Below are positions 24,124 through 33,607 of a DNA stretch of 64,000 bases, piece after piece. Source of the stretch: Bacillota bacterium (GTDB lineage Bacteria; Bacillota; Clostridia; DSM-8532); contig JAEZJF010000024.1 in assembly GCA_023415825.1 (NCBI GenBank), forward strand, positions 1 through 64,000. The letters are read 5' to 3'. The notes below the pieces were generated by a model. It saw only the letters and a program-made list of their open reading frames with translations, had not been told where the DNA came from and did not search any database. Both the position numbers and the translations under genes were made by a program. Position 1 is the first letter of the stretch. The number at the start of each line of letters is the position of its first letter.

Positions 24124-27100
24124 TTATTCTGCAAGTATCAATAAGGAAGAGAAAACATCTCTTGGGACACCCGGTGTATTGACCCCATCCACCTTATTGA
24201 TCGGTGTATTCTTTATTTCGTATGTACTAAGCGCTGAGTTGAACGTTACTGCAGTAGAAGAACCACCGCCGTCCATGTTAAGGGCCTGATAAGCACCGAG
24301 CTCTTTCATGTATTTTCCTAACTCTTCAATGTAGACGCCTACCGAACCATTAGCACCCCGGCCGTCAACCACTACAAAAAATACTGAGCCATCCGCTTTA
24401 ATACCAACCGCTGTTCTTGGATGACGATCTTTGTGCCTGTAATAGGTTTGATCGTCATAGTTGGCATTATTGGGGTCAGAAATGATCTGATCTGAGAAAT
24501 CCTGAACCACACCATCCTTTACCATCCAGAATTGACCGCCCGAGGCCTGGAAAAGGTTATTCTTCTCGGCCTGCCAGTCACTTCCGTAGTTTCCGATGAC
24601 CGCAGTACCGTCATCCCGAATGCCGAAGAAACCATGGAAGGGATAATCCTTTCCATCCACACCGGGAACGCGCACACCATTGATAATAGCAGAGCCATCC
24701 TTGATCATATAGCCCTCCGGTCCTTGTTCAGTATAGAATTCTCCGTTTACGCCCGCTATGACTTTTTGCCCAAGCGCTTTTGTGGTTGAGGCTTGTACGT
24801 CAACCGATGCTTTTATCACATCATGGCCCTCAGAATCGACAGTGCGAATGTAATTACCGTTTGCATCAGTGGGTGGGATGACATTGTTCTTGGTCCCAAC
24901 AATTATTTTGTTCTGGGGGAGACTCAGGTCTACGCTGATAATATTTGCCTTTTGGAGATTTCCGTTAACGTCCATAAAATCCATTTGTCTATGGACAATA
25001 CCTGCTGAAAGCGTAACAGAAACATCTCTTTGAACCGCCCAGACAAACTGGTTTTCGTCCGAAGGCGAAATGTATTGAAGGTTTTGAAGAGCCGGACGAC
25101 CCATGCTGGTACTGAATTCCCAAACACTTGAAAAATCCCAGCCCAAATCGTCTTCATAGGTCGACCGCAAGGCTAAATCACTGTCTGAAACCGATAGGCC
25201 CTGATTGTTATTCAGAAGCCCTCCGGAAACTGCCTGGCCTTGAACAAGAGCGTTTTCAGATGCAATATTATTCTGGAAGGTGGGTGTTCCTGACAGACGT
25301 CCGAGTATTCTGGCCAAGTTGGTATTATCGCCATTGCCAATGGTCCCCGCAAGTACAGCATTGTTTTTGACTGCCGTGCCAGTGTAACCGTAAGCCACAA
25401 GGCCGCCGGTGTTATAGACTGTACTGTAGGCATTGGGCACCGCATAGCAGGAATCGACCACTGAATTGCTCTCAGAAACGGCAACCACTCCTGCACATTC
25501 AGCTCTGGCCTTTGCGATAATAATGGCGTAACAATTTTTTACGGTCTTTTGGTTGTGAACGGCAATACCTGCACTGCGATGGCCTCCCATTACTGATCCG
25601 GTCACATAGCATTCACGAATGGTACCGCTGTTTGTGGCCGTGATACCACCGGCCCAACAGTTGGCATCATCACTTATACCGGCAACCTTGACTCTGGAAA
25701 AGCCAAGTCTTTCAATAATACCGGAATTCTGTAGAATGAAAGCTACCTTAGGTTTACTTGCATTCGCTGTAATTGTCAGTCCTGATATAATATGCCCGTT
25801 TCCATCCAAGGTGCCACTGAAGGTACTGATGGGTGTGAATTCCCCAGAAAGGGCGATATCAGCCATTAATATAAAGTCGCCTGATGGGTTGCTTCGGATT
25901 AAATTGAGATTCGATGCGGTCCAGATTTCAGTTGCATCCACTTCAGGAGCATTTCTCAATATGGGTCGACCTAATACCGCGCTCATTTTCCACGTGGTGT
26001 AGAAATTCCAGCCCAAATCCTCTTCGAAAGTATCGAGGGTTTGAAGATCGGTTTGTGCAACCGTAAGACCCTGGTTATTATCCAGAAGGCCTCCTGAAAC
26101 CGATTGGCCTTGAACAAGCGCATTGGCAGAGGCAATATTGTTTTGGAAGGTCGGTGTCCCGTTCAGGCGACCCATGATTCTGGCAATATTACTGTTGGAG
26201 CCGTTTGCCACAGTTCCAGAAAATAGCGCATTATTCTTAATCACTGCTCCGGTATAGCCATAAGCCGTAATGCCGCCAGTATTGTTCATTTCAGAATAGA
26301 CAGCAGGAATAGCATAGCATGAATCAATAACGGAGGTGGCTTCCGATACTGCCACTAATGAACCGCACTCATACTGTGCGCTTACCGTTGCAGTAGAATA
26401 GCTATCGGCAAGAATATTCCTGTTGGTGACCACAAGCCCTGCGCTCCGATAGCCACCCGTTACCGAGCCGGTTACGTAGCACTCTCTAATGACCCCTCTA
26501 TTGGTACCGGCAATACCTCCAGCCCAATAGGTTGAGTTGGTACTCAGTCCGGTAATTGCGACATTGACAAAGCCCAGTTTTTCTATTGTGCCAGAATGAT
26601 CGACAATAAAAGCAGCCTTGGGTTGGCTAGCATTGGCCGTGATCGTCAGACCTGAAATGACATGTCCGTTACCGTCTAATGTACCACTGAAAGTGCTGAT
26701 GGGCGTAAATTCACCTGAGAGCGCAATATCCGTTTTGAGTATGAAATCACCCGCAGGATTATTTCGGATTAAATTAAAATCTGATGCTGTCCTAATCTCT
26801 GTTGCGGCCACCTCGGGGACATTTCTTAATATGGGACGGCCTAAAGCGGCACTCATCTTCCATGTTGTTGAAAAATCCCAACCGAGGGCCTCCATGTATT
26901 GAGCCTGTGTCGCTAAGACTGCATTTGTAACGCTAAGGCCTTGGTTATTATTAAGTTGGCCTCCTGACACCACCACACCCTGCACTAGTGCATTTTCTGA
27001 TGCAACATTATTTTGGAAGGTGGGGGTTCCGTTCAGGCGACCCATAATTCTGGCAATATTGCTGTTGGAGCCATTGGCTACAGTTCCTGCAAGCAAAGCA

Positions 27101-27777
27101 TTATTCTTAATGACTGCTCCGGTGTACCCATAGGCGATAATACCGCCTGTATTATTCATTTCAGAATACACATTGGGTATTGCATAGCTTGAGTCAATGA
27201 CCGAAGTAGCCTCCGATACGGCCACCAAAGAACCGCACTCATATTTTGCTCTTACGGTAGCGGTTGAGTAGCAGTTGGCGACAGTGCTTCTGTTGGTTAC
27301 AACAATTCCCGCACTCCGATAAGCGCCTGTAACCGAGCCGGTCACGTAACATTCCCTTATAATACCTCTGTTAGTCCCAGCGATACCCCCAGCCCAATAA
27401 GTGGAATTGGTGCCGAGGCCGGTTATGGAGACGTTGACAAAGCCCAGCTTTTCTATTGTGCCAAGATTGTCTACAATAAAAGCAGCCTTGGGTTGGTTGA
27501 CATTTGCGGTGATGGTTAAACCAGAGATACGATGTCCATTTCCATTCAGTGTGCCGCTGAATGTACCGATGGGGGTAAATTCCCCTGTGAGCACAATATC
27601 ATCTGTAAGAACAAAGTCTCCGGAAGGATTATTTCGAATTTTCTCCAAATCCTGTCCACTGCTGATCGTGCTTGTTGTTTCGGCTGTCACCGGAATTTGA
27701 GGAAATAAACCAAATGTAAGGGCAACAACTAAAACCAAGGATAAAATAAAGGACTTTTTCCGGTTCAATGTTTTCAT
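24124..27777 (-). CDS. Secreted triple-repeat protein with C-terminal phosphodiester glycosidase domain
   Basis: A 1217-residue exported protein. Signal peptide at about 1-32 (KKSFILSLVLVVALTFGLF, then VTAE). Three tandem repeats of 290 residues follow (about 38-905), each rich in GLUG-type beta strands (GTFSGTLNGNGH, YWAGGIAGTN, ECYVTGSV) and suggesting a long beta-solenoid. The C-terminal 300 residues match the NAGPA phosphodiester glycosidase domain (HPRTAVGI, VVDGRGANGS, QALNMDGGGSST). That family removes sugars linked through phosphodiesters. No sortase or SLH anchor is seen. It lies 45 bases after the PHP-domain gene in the transporter operon. The native substrate is unknown. Confidence 0.8.
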   Translation of the reverse strand: MKTLNRKKSFILSLVLVVALTFGLFPQIPVTAETTSTISSGQDLEKIRNNPSGDFVLTDDIVLTGEFTPIGTFSGTLNGNGHRISGLTITANVNQPKAAFIVDNLGTIEKLGFVNVSITGLGTNSTYWAGGIAGTNRGIIRECYVTGSVTGAYRSAGIVVTNRSTVANCYSTATVRAKYECGSLVAVSEATSVIDSSYAIPNVYSEMNNTGGIIAYGYTGAVIKNNALLAGTVANGSNSNIARIMGRLNGTPTFQNNVASENALVQGVVVSGGQLNNNQGLSVTNAVLATQAQYMEALGWDFSTTWKMSAALGRPILRNVPEVAATEIRTASDFNLIRNNPAGDFILKTDIALSGEFTPISTFSGTLDGNGHVISGLTITANASQPKAAFIVDHSGTIEKLGFVNVAITGLSTNSTYWAGGIAGTNRGVIRECYVTGSVTGGYRSAGLVVTNRNILADSYSTATVSAQYECGSLVAVSEATSVIDSCYAIPAVYSEMNNTGGITAYGYTGAVIKNNALFSGTVANGSNSNIARIMGRLNGTPTFQNNIASANALVQGQSVSGGLLDNNQGLTVAQTDLQTLDTFEEDLGWNFYTTWKMSAVLGRPILRNAPEVDATEIWTASNLNLIRSNPSGDFILMADIALSGEFTPISTFSGTLDGNGHIISGLTITANASKPKVAFILQNSGIIERLGFSRVKVAGISDDANCWAGGITATNSGTIRECYVTGSVMGGHRSAGIAVHNQKTVKNCYAIIIAKARAECAGVVAVSESNSVVDSCYAVPNAYSTVYNTGGLVAYGYTGTAVKNNAVLAGTIGNGDNTNLARILGRLSGTPTFQNNIASENALVQGQAVSGGLLNNNQGLSVSDSDLALRSTYEDDLGWDFSSVWEFSTSMGRPALQNLQYISPSDENQFVWAVQRDVSVTLSAGIVHRQMDFMDVNGNLQKANIISVDLSLPQNKIIVGTKNNVIPPTDANGNYIRTVDSEGHDVIKASVDVQASTTKALGQKVIAGVNGEFYTEQGPEGYMIKDGSAIINGVRVPGVDGKDYPFHGFFGIRDDGTAVIGNYGSDWQAEKNNLFQASGGQFWMVKDGVVQDFSDQIISDPNNANYDDQTYYRHKDRHPRTAVGIKADGSVFFVVVDGRGANGSVGVYIEELGKYMKELGAYQALNMDGGGSSTAVTFNSALSTYEIKNTPINKVDGVNTPGVPRDVFSSLLILAE
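25080..27690 (-). repeat. Three 870-bp tandem coding repeats
   Basis: The sequence coding for the start of each repeat (around GDFxLxxDI) recurs at 27626, 26756 and 25886, exactly 870 bases apart. Repeats 1 and 2 look closest; the third (nearest the C-terminus) is the most diverged. Confidence 0.8.
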
Positions 27778-27822
27778 TTGATTCCCTCCTAATATACTCT
27801 TTGAAGAGCGCCATTCTGCAGC

Positions 27823-29748
27823 CTATTCGTTTTCGATCCAAATAGGCGCCGTGGCAGCATATTCACCATCCTGTTGATAGATTTTCATAAAATAGTACCG
27901 GTCTTCGCAAGGGATTGAGAAGTCACATTCCATGCGATGACCAAAATCCAAAATTGTGTGCTTAACCCTACCTTGCTCGCCAATCACCTCGGCTTTTACA
28001 ATGGGGCTGTCCGTAGGAAGATTGGATGCCTCAATATGAAAATGCAGACGCTCCGTCCTTTTTATGGTGGAGCCCATAATGGCATCATTGATTTTAAACC
28101 AAACCTTCATATGGATGGCCGTGGTGAAATAAACCCGATAATGCCTTACTGCATCAAAGAAATGCGCCGTTGTAAGCTTATCCACTAAAATGGCCGTCCT
28201 TAGGTTGCTTTCGGTTCCCCATTGCTTATGGTGGTTATCCTGACTGCCTAAAGGTGCCACATGCCAGCCCTTATCGAGAGCCGATATGTAATAGGAAAGG
28301 CCGCCAAGCTGCTCTGATTCTATCTCAAGCAAGTACAGCACCTTATCCAACTCGGCATCGTAGGGATCAAAACCATCCAAACGACGATTACCGCAGGACC
28401 AGGGATGATTCCACTGGTTAATGCCGTCGGGATATTGTTTCAAGGTGTCATAATAATTGGGAATATGGTTGTATTCAAGCTCATAGGCATTCAAAAAGAA
28501 TTCCACATTATAAGTGTTCATATGGCCAAATTGGTTATACCAAGTAGTCTCGGAGCCAATAAGAGCCAAAAAGGCACCTTCTTCTGTCTTTTCATGAGCA
28601 ATTCTCTTAATATCAGCCCATTTTCGGCTTTTATCCCAATCAAAAAAGTGATCGTATAAATTACTGTGCTCGGTGATTGCCAGGAAGTCCAGGTTAGCCG
28701 TATATCGGGCATAGTCGTATGCTTCCTCCGGTGTTCCTGTGCCATCGGACAAACAGGTGTGGCTATGAAGATTGCCAAAATAGATCTTGTATTCACCATT
28801 CTCCGGTGGAGGCAGTGGAGCAGTAAGGGGTTTTGGTGCCGGAAGCGGGGATTTTTTTACAAATGCCAGCCAATGAATCATGAGCTGCTGAGGCGCTTCG
28901 ACATTCGTTATAACCAAATAAACATCATGAACGCCAGCTAAAGGTGTTTTATCATCACGCTCAAGCTTTCCGGCCAATTGTGACCATGGGGTATATTGTC
29001 TGAATAAAACCAGTTCGCCGATTTTCTCACCCTGCAAACTATCGAGCCTGACTTCCAAAGTAATGCGCTTGGTTTTATCTTTATCGGTAAAGCCAAAATA
29101 ACCTCTCATCTGGTCAACACCGATATCCGATAAATCGATATTCTTAAAAAACAAGTATTGTCCCCGACTATCCCCTATCATGGCTGAAACTGTGCACTCA
29201 GGCTCAATATCGGTTGCCTCTGTCTCAACAAATCCCGAGGCCTCATCACAGGAAGCCGCGTAAAATTTAGCAGGTGCTTTTCTGTGAATTACTGCCTCTT
29301 CAGCTTCCTTCAACTGATGGCCATAGACCTTGAAATCCTGAATACGCACGGTTTCTCCGATAGAGCAATAGGTTACGGTTACCCGGAGATATCGGGCGGT
29401 GAGATTCACCTCATATTGATCTCCTTCGGCAACGGTCTTACTGTTATCCCGTTTTTCCACAGCCGGCGCCCAGTTCAGATTATCTGTGCTGTACTCAATA
29501 AAACAACGATAGCTGCATTCAGGGATTGCACCATTATTGATTTTGAGCCGTGTAACCAAACAGCTTTGCTCCAAGTCAATTTTCCACCATGCATAATGGG
29601 AGGATGCTGCCCAATAGGTGTCGTCCAGCTGATCAAGGGCATTGTGGGCTTCAAAGCCCGCGATACAGGATTCTGCAGTGGCTGTCTTTCCTCTGCTCAA
29701 TAAAACTTCTTTTTCTGTAGATTTTTTTGTATTTTTTTGACCCATCAC
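27823..29748 (-). CDS. F5/8-type C plus PHP-domain phosphoesterase-like protein
   Basis: A 641-residue protein. Residues about 15-145 resemble an F5/8 type C (discoidin) carbohydrate-binding domain (HNALDQLDDTYWAAS, WWKIDLEQ, RYLRVTVTYCS). A middle beta-rich region of about 170 residues follows. From about 325 a PHP metal-dependent phosphoesterase domain begins (FGNLHSHTCLSDGTGTPEEA, FLAITEHSN, later GSQDNHH). No signal peptide is visible, which is odd for a discoidin-bearing protein, so it may act in the cytoplasm. It sits between the permeases and the phosphodiester glycosidase, suggesting it processes the phosphorylated part of the same substrate. Confidence 0.75.
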   Translation of the reverse strand: MMGQKNTKKSTEKEVLLSRGKTATAESCIAGFEAHNALDQLDDTYWAASSHYAWWKIDLEQSCLVTRLKINNGAIPECSYRCFIEYSTDNLNWAPAVEKRDNSKTVAEGDQYEVNLTARYLRVTVTYCSIGETVRIQDFKVYGHQLKEAEEAVIHRKAPAKFYAASCDEASGFVETEATDIEPECTVSAMIGDSRGQYLFFKNIDLSDIGVDQMRGYFGFTDKDKTKRITLEVRLDSLQGEKIGELVLFRQYTPWSQLAGKLERDDKTPLAGVHDVYLVITNVEAPQQLMIHWLAFVKKSPLPAPKPLTAPLPPPENGEYKIYFGNLHSHTCLSDGTGTPEEAYDYARYTANLDFLAITEHSNLYDHFFDWDKSRKWADIKRIAHEKTEEGAFLALIGSETTWYNQFGHMNTYNVEFFLNAYELEYNHIPNYYDTLKQYPDGINQWNHPWSCGNRRLDGFDPYDAELDKVLYLLEIESEQLGGLSYYISALDKGWHVAPLGSQDNHHKQWGTESNLRTAILVDKLTTAHFFDAVRHYRVYFTTAIHMKVWFKINDAIMGSTIKRTERLHFHIEASNLPTDSPIVKAEVIGEQGRVKHTILDFGHRMECDFSIPCEDRYYFMKIYQQDGEYAATAPIWIENE

Positions 29749-29775
29749 ATTAACTACTCCATCCCTTATCGTATA

Positions 29776-30672
29776 TCAGCCTTTTACAGCCCCCATCATA
29801 ACGCCCTTCACGAAGTACTTCTGTAAGAAGGGATACAACAGCAGCATGGGAATACTGGAAACAACGATGACAGCATATCGCATGCCCTCGATAAGCAAAA
29901 GCTGCTGTACCAGACTTTCTCCTTCACTACCTGCCATTTCGTTCATGTTTTCCTGAATCAATATGGTGCGAATGACCATCTGAAGTGGCAGTCTCCATCT
30001 ATCATTCAGGTAAATCAACGCCCTGAAATAGGAATTCCAATGATCAACGCCGTAGTACATGACCATGACGGCTATAATTGGTTTGGAAAGTGGCAAAATA
30101 ATACGGGTTAAAGTTCCGACGTTGCTGCAGCCGTCAATATGAGCAGCCTCCTGGATTTCGAAGGGAATAGTTGTAGTAAAATAAGTCCTCATAATGATCA
30201 TATTCCAGACATTGATGGCGTTGGGTATAATCATGGTCCACAGATTATTGTAAAGCCCGAGTGTCTGTTTATAGACCAAATAGGTTGGAATAAGTCCACC
30301 ATTGAAGAATAGAGTAAACGTGAAGAACAGAGCCAGCACATTGCGTCCTTTAAAGTCTTTGCGTGATAAAGGATAGGCGGCCATTACAGTCATGACAAGA
30401 TTAATCAATGTTCCTAATCCTGTGTAGATGATAGAATTTCGGTAACCTGTCATGATGTCCGCATTCTGAAATACTTTTTTATAGGCATTCAGATTCACAT
30501 TTTTAGGTAACAGCCAAACTTCACCCTTGACAATGGAAAGGGGATCGCTGAAAGATGCGCTTACAACATAAATTAAAGGATACAGGGTAACGATCAGAAT
30601 GACAGTTAAAATAGAATAAACGATAGCATTATATAAACGGTCATCCCAGGTAGTCTTTATTGCCTTTTCCAT
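29776..30672 (-). CDS. Carbohydrate ABC transporter permease, YtcP/LplC-like
   Basis: A 298-residue CUT1-type inner-membrane permease with six hydrophobic segments and the EAA loop around EIQEAAHIDGCSNVGTLTRI, which contacts the ATPase. The C-terminal YFVKGVMMGAVKG is typical of this subfamily. The frame is open from 30693, but the ATG at 30672 has a GGAGGAG site. It follows the partner permease by 14 bases. No ATPase is encoded in the operon. Confidence 0.9.
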   Translation of the reverse strand: MEKAIKTTWDDRLYNAIVYSILTVILIVTLYPLIYVVSASFSDPLSIVKGEVWLLPKNVNLNAYKKVFQNADIMTGYRNSIIYTGLGTLINLVMTVMAAYPLSRKDFKGRNVLALFFTFTLFFNGGLIPTYLVYKQTLGLYNNLWTMIIPNAINVWNMIIMRTYFTTTIPFEIQEAAHIDGCSNVGTLTRIILPLSKPIIAVMVMYYGVDHWNSYFRALIYLNDRWRLPLQMVIRTILIQENMNEMAGSEGESLVQQLLLIEGMRYAVIVVSSIPMLLLYPFLQKYFVKGVMMGAVKG

Positions 30673-30686
30673 AACGATCTCCTCCC

Positions 30687-31625
30687 TTACCACAGACTGG
30701 TGTCACTGAGCTTCCTGGCCATTTTATTGACGAGTATGATCAGTCCGAAATTGATAACTGCATTAAACAAGCCTACTGCCGCTGAAAAGCTGAACTGTGC
30801 ACCAAGCAGACCCGTCTCATACACATAGGTGGAGATGACACTTGAAGCCGAGCGATTCAGATCATTCTGCATCAAAAATACCTTTTCGAATCCCACATCC
30901 ATAATGGAGCCGAATTGACGAATAAGCATGATGGTTGCAGTTGGTATCAGGCATGGAATCGTTACATAAATCAATCGTTGAAATTTGTTAGCACCGTCTA
31001 TTGTAGCCGCTTCATAGAGCTGTATATCAATGCCCGCCAGCGCTGCTATGTAGATAACAGAATTAAACCCCATATGCTGCCATATATCTGAAAAAACATA
31101 GATGGGCCGAAACGCCGCAGGATCGGTCATAAAGTATTGGGTTTCGCCGCCAAGCAAACGAATGAAATTATTAACCAAGCCCGATGAAGGTGACAGAAAA
31201 GCCATGATCATACCGACTACCACAACGGTTGACAAAAAATGCGGCGCAAAGGTGATAGATTGCACACTTTTTCTAAACCATCTGCTTTTTACCTCATTAA
31301 GCATCAATGCAAAAATAATCGGAGCCGGGAATGCAAAAGCCAAACTGTAAAGACTGATTCCAACCGTATTTTTGATCAATGTCCAGAACTGATAATTGTT
31401 GAAGAAGCGTATGAAATGTTTAAGGCCGGCCCATTCACTTCCCCATATTCCCTTCGATGCAGAAAAATCCTTAAAGGCAATTTGTATACCATACATGGGC
31501 AGATATTTCAAAATAATAAAATACGCGACTACCGGCAATATCAGTAAGTACAAATCCCAGTTCTTTCTGATTGAACGGGGGAGAATACCTGGCGCTACGG
31601 TATTTTTTATTTTACCTGTTGTCAT
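30687..31625 (-). CDS. Sugar ABC transporter permease, LplB-like
   Basis: A 312-residue CUT1 permease with about six membrane segments. The N-terminal region DLYLLILPVVAYFIILKYLPMYG is characteristic of LplB-type permeases, and the EAA loop is YEAATIDGANKFQRLIYV. It forms the channel with the next gene product. A hairpin (31666-31703) separates it from the binding-protein gene, which probably keeps permease expression lower than that of the binding protein. Confidence 0.9.
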   Translation of the reverse strand: MTTGKIKNTVAPGILPRSIRKNWDLYLLILPVVAYFIILKYLPMYGIQIAFKDFSASKGIWGSEWAGLKHFIRFFNNYQFWTLIKNTVGISLYSLAFAFPAPIIFALMLNEVKSRWFRKSVQSITFAPHFLSTVVVVGMIMAFLSPSSGLVNNFIRLLGGETQYFMTDPAAFRPIYVFSDIWQHMGFNSVIYIAALAGIDIQLYEAATIDGANKFQRLIYVTIPCLIPTATIMLIRQFGSIMDVGFEKVFLMQNDLNRSASSVISTYVYETGLLGAQFSFSAAVGLFNAVINFGLIILVNKMARKLSDTSLW

Positions 31626-31665
31626 TAAAACACTCCCTTGCCGGATAAACGGCGTAAATTTCAGA

Positions 31666-31703
31666 AGATGTGTGAAGCCCCTTAAATGGGGACTTCACAC
31701 ATA
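31666..31703 (-). terminator. Intra-operon hairpin after binding-protein gene
   Basis: TGTGTGAAGCCCC/GGGGACTTCACACA with a TTAAAT loop. No proper T-run follows, so it is more likely a partial terminator or 3' mRNA stabiliser. Confidence 0.7.
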
Positions 31704-31731
31704 TTTAACCCTTAGATATAAACTTTAGGAA

Positions 31732-33399
31732 TTAGTTACTCTTATACCGGGTATAGGCCGCATTGTAGATTTCCTTGAGCTCGGCAAGGCCCATTTGCTC
31801 AAGCTGCTTAACATAGTTCTCAAACTCGCTGAGGGAAACCTTGCCCTGGATAAATTCAGCTGTCCGTTGGTCAACCATGCCGATAATATCGGCTTCAAGT
31901 GCAACCTTCTTCTCTGATTCCTCAATAGTGAAGCTAAAAGGCGCCCAGAGTTCCTTGGGAAGATAAGGAGCCAGGTTTTGTGCCGCGGCCTTGGGTACAG
32001 GCTGGGTCTCACCACCCTTGAAGAAATCTTCATATATAATTGTAGGTATTGAGCCACCTGCATAAGGCACATATTTTGAAACAACCTGGTCGAAGGATGA
32101 GCCTTCGGGAATATTATTCACAATCTCAGGCAGGAAGTCATAACTGCCGTCTGCAGTTTTTCCATAGGAAACGCCTTCCTTTCCCAGATAAAGCATCTTT
32201 GTCCCTTCCTCGCTGTAGAAGTAGTCAATCCAGCGCATGGTAGCCTCGGGATATTTATTTGTTTTACTGATAAGGAATGCGCCGCGTGAACCCACATGGC
32301 CTCTTGCGCTGGTATAAACACGCTCACCGCTCGGTCCGGCCAATGCGGTTTCAAGGCCTGCAAAGTCAGCTGCATTGCTGCTGGCACGGGCTGCAACATT
32401 CGCAAAAGAGAAGCTTCCGATGAGCTCCTGCTCGTTCTTTGCCAGAATGTCTTTAGCGTTGGTTGTAAAAATTTCTTGCTCAAGTAGCTTTTCCGAATAA
32501 AGCTTGTTAAGGTATGTAAGCATATCCTTATAACCCTGGGATGCCGGGTAGAATCTCAATTCGCCTGATGTTGGATCAAGGTCCCAGTTGCCGTTCCCTG
32601 TTCCCTGATTACCAAGTCCAAAAGCCCCTATAAAGACTTGAAGCAGTTCGGGGATATTGTCGGCTGTCAAAGGAATTTCATCCTTCTGACCGTTCTTATT
32701 CGGGTCATTGTTTCTGAATGCAGTGAGAACATCATACAACTCGTCGGTTGTAGTGGGTGATTTCTTTCCAACAGCATTCAGCCATTTTTGATTAATGAAT
32801 AACTTACGGTAAATTTCAATACTCGGTGAATCTGTCAGATTGGGTAGAGCATAGATGGTTCCGTCAGCCATGGGGATACCCTTTTTAACATCAGGATATT
32901 TCTCCATAACGGCTTTAAAATTGGGGGCGTATTGATCAATCAGGTCATTTAACTTAATAAAGGAGCCTTCCGCACCGTATTTGGTAATATCGTTATCGGG
33001 CAATTTTGTCCTGAAGAACATATCCGGCAACGTATCGCTGGCCAACGCAAGATTTCTTTTCTCTACGATATCAGCGCTGCTGTAGGCTTCCCATTCAATA
33101 TGGATGCCGGTCATTTTCTCATATTCCTGCCAAACCATAATATCATTCCATTCAGCAGGCTGAGCAGGGCTCAACAAAACCATGGCCTTCAATGTGATAG
33201 GCTCTTTTACAATTGGAAATGCTGCATCATTTAAATAAGAAGGGACCGTGCTTTCAGGCGTGGCAGTCGCCGACTCAGAGGGGGTAGTAGAAGTCTGATT
33301 CGACGGTTGGCTCGGATTTGAGCCTCCGCAGCCGGTGAGCATACCAAAAATCATCGATAGAGCCAATATTAGAGAAAGAAATGACGATTTTCTTTTCAT
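31732..33399 (-). CDS. Extracellular sugar-binding lipoprotein, LplA-like
   Basis: A 555-residue family-1 solute-binding protein. Signal sequence with lipobox LTGC and lipid-modified C24, then a Ser/Thr/Pro linker (about 29-50) and the two-lobed binding domain. It resembles LplA/YtcQ-type proteins of the CUT1 class that pair with LplB/YtcP permeases. The ligand cannot be predicted. It is the first structural gene of the operon, 208 bases after gntR, with a GGAGG ribosome site. Confidence 0.9.
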   Translation of the reverse strand: MKRKSSFLSLILALSMIFGMLTGCGGSNPSQPSNQTSTTPSESATATPESTVPSYLNDAAFPIVKEPITLKAMVLLSPAQPAEWNDIMVWQEYEKMTGIHIEWEAYSSADIVEKRNLALASDTLPDMFFRTKLPDNDITKYGAEGSFIKLNDLIDQYAPNFKAVMEKYPDVKKGIPMADGTIYALPNLTDSPSIEIYRKLFINQKWLNAVGKKSPTTTDELYDVLTAFRNNDPNKNGQKDEIPLTADNIPELLQVFIGAFGLGNQGTGNGNWDLDPTSGELRFYPASQGYKDMLTYLNKLYSEKLLEQEIFTTNAKDILAKNEQELIGSFSFANVAARASSNAADFAGLETALAGPSGERVYTSARGHVGSRGAFLISKTNKYPEATMRWIDYFYSEEGTKMLYLGKEGVSYGKTADGSYDFLPEIVNNIPEGSSFDQVVSKYVPYAGGSIPTIIYEDFFKGGETQPVPKAAAQNLAPYLPKELWAPFSFTIEESEKKVALEADIIGMVDQRTAEFIQGKVSLSEFENYVKQLEQMGLAELKEIYNAAYTRYKSN

Positions 33400-33607
33400 T
33401 GAATTTCCTCCTAAATTTTTAATATCTAAAATCCGGTCGACAGCGCTGTTTTTAACGGCCGAATTCTATTCCGTCTGAAATACTGAATTTCCATATTAAG
33501 GAGCCTGCTTCCTGCAACACTTTTTTAGGGTCAACAAAATAAAGCCTAGGCCTTGGAATTCCCTGCCTTGAACCTTAATGAACATAAACATCAATATTTT
33601 GTTTTCA

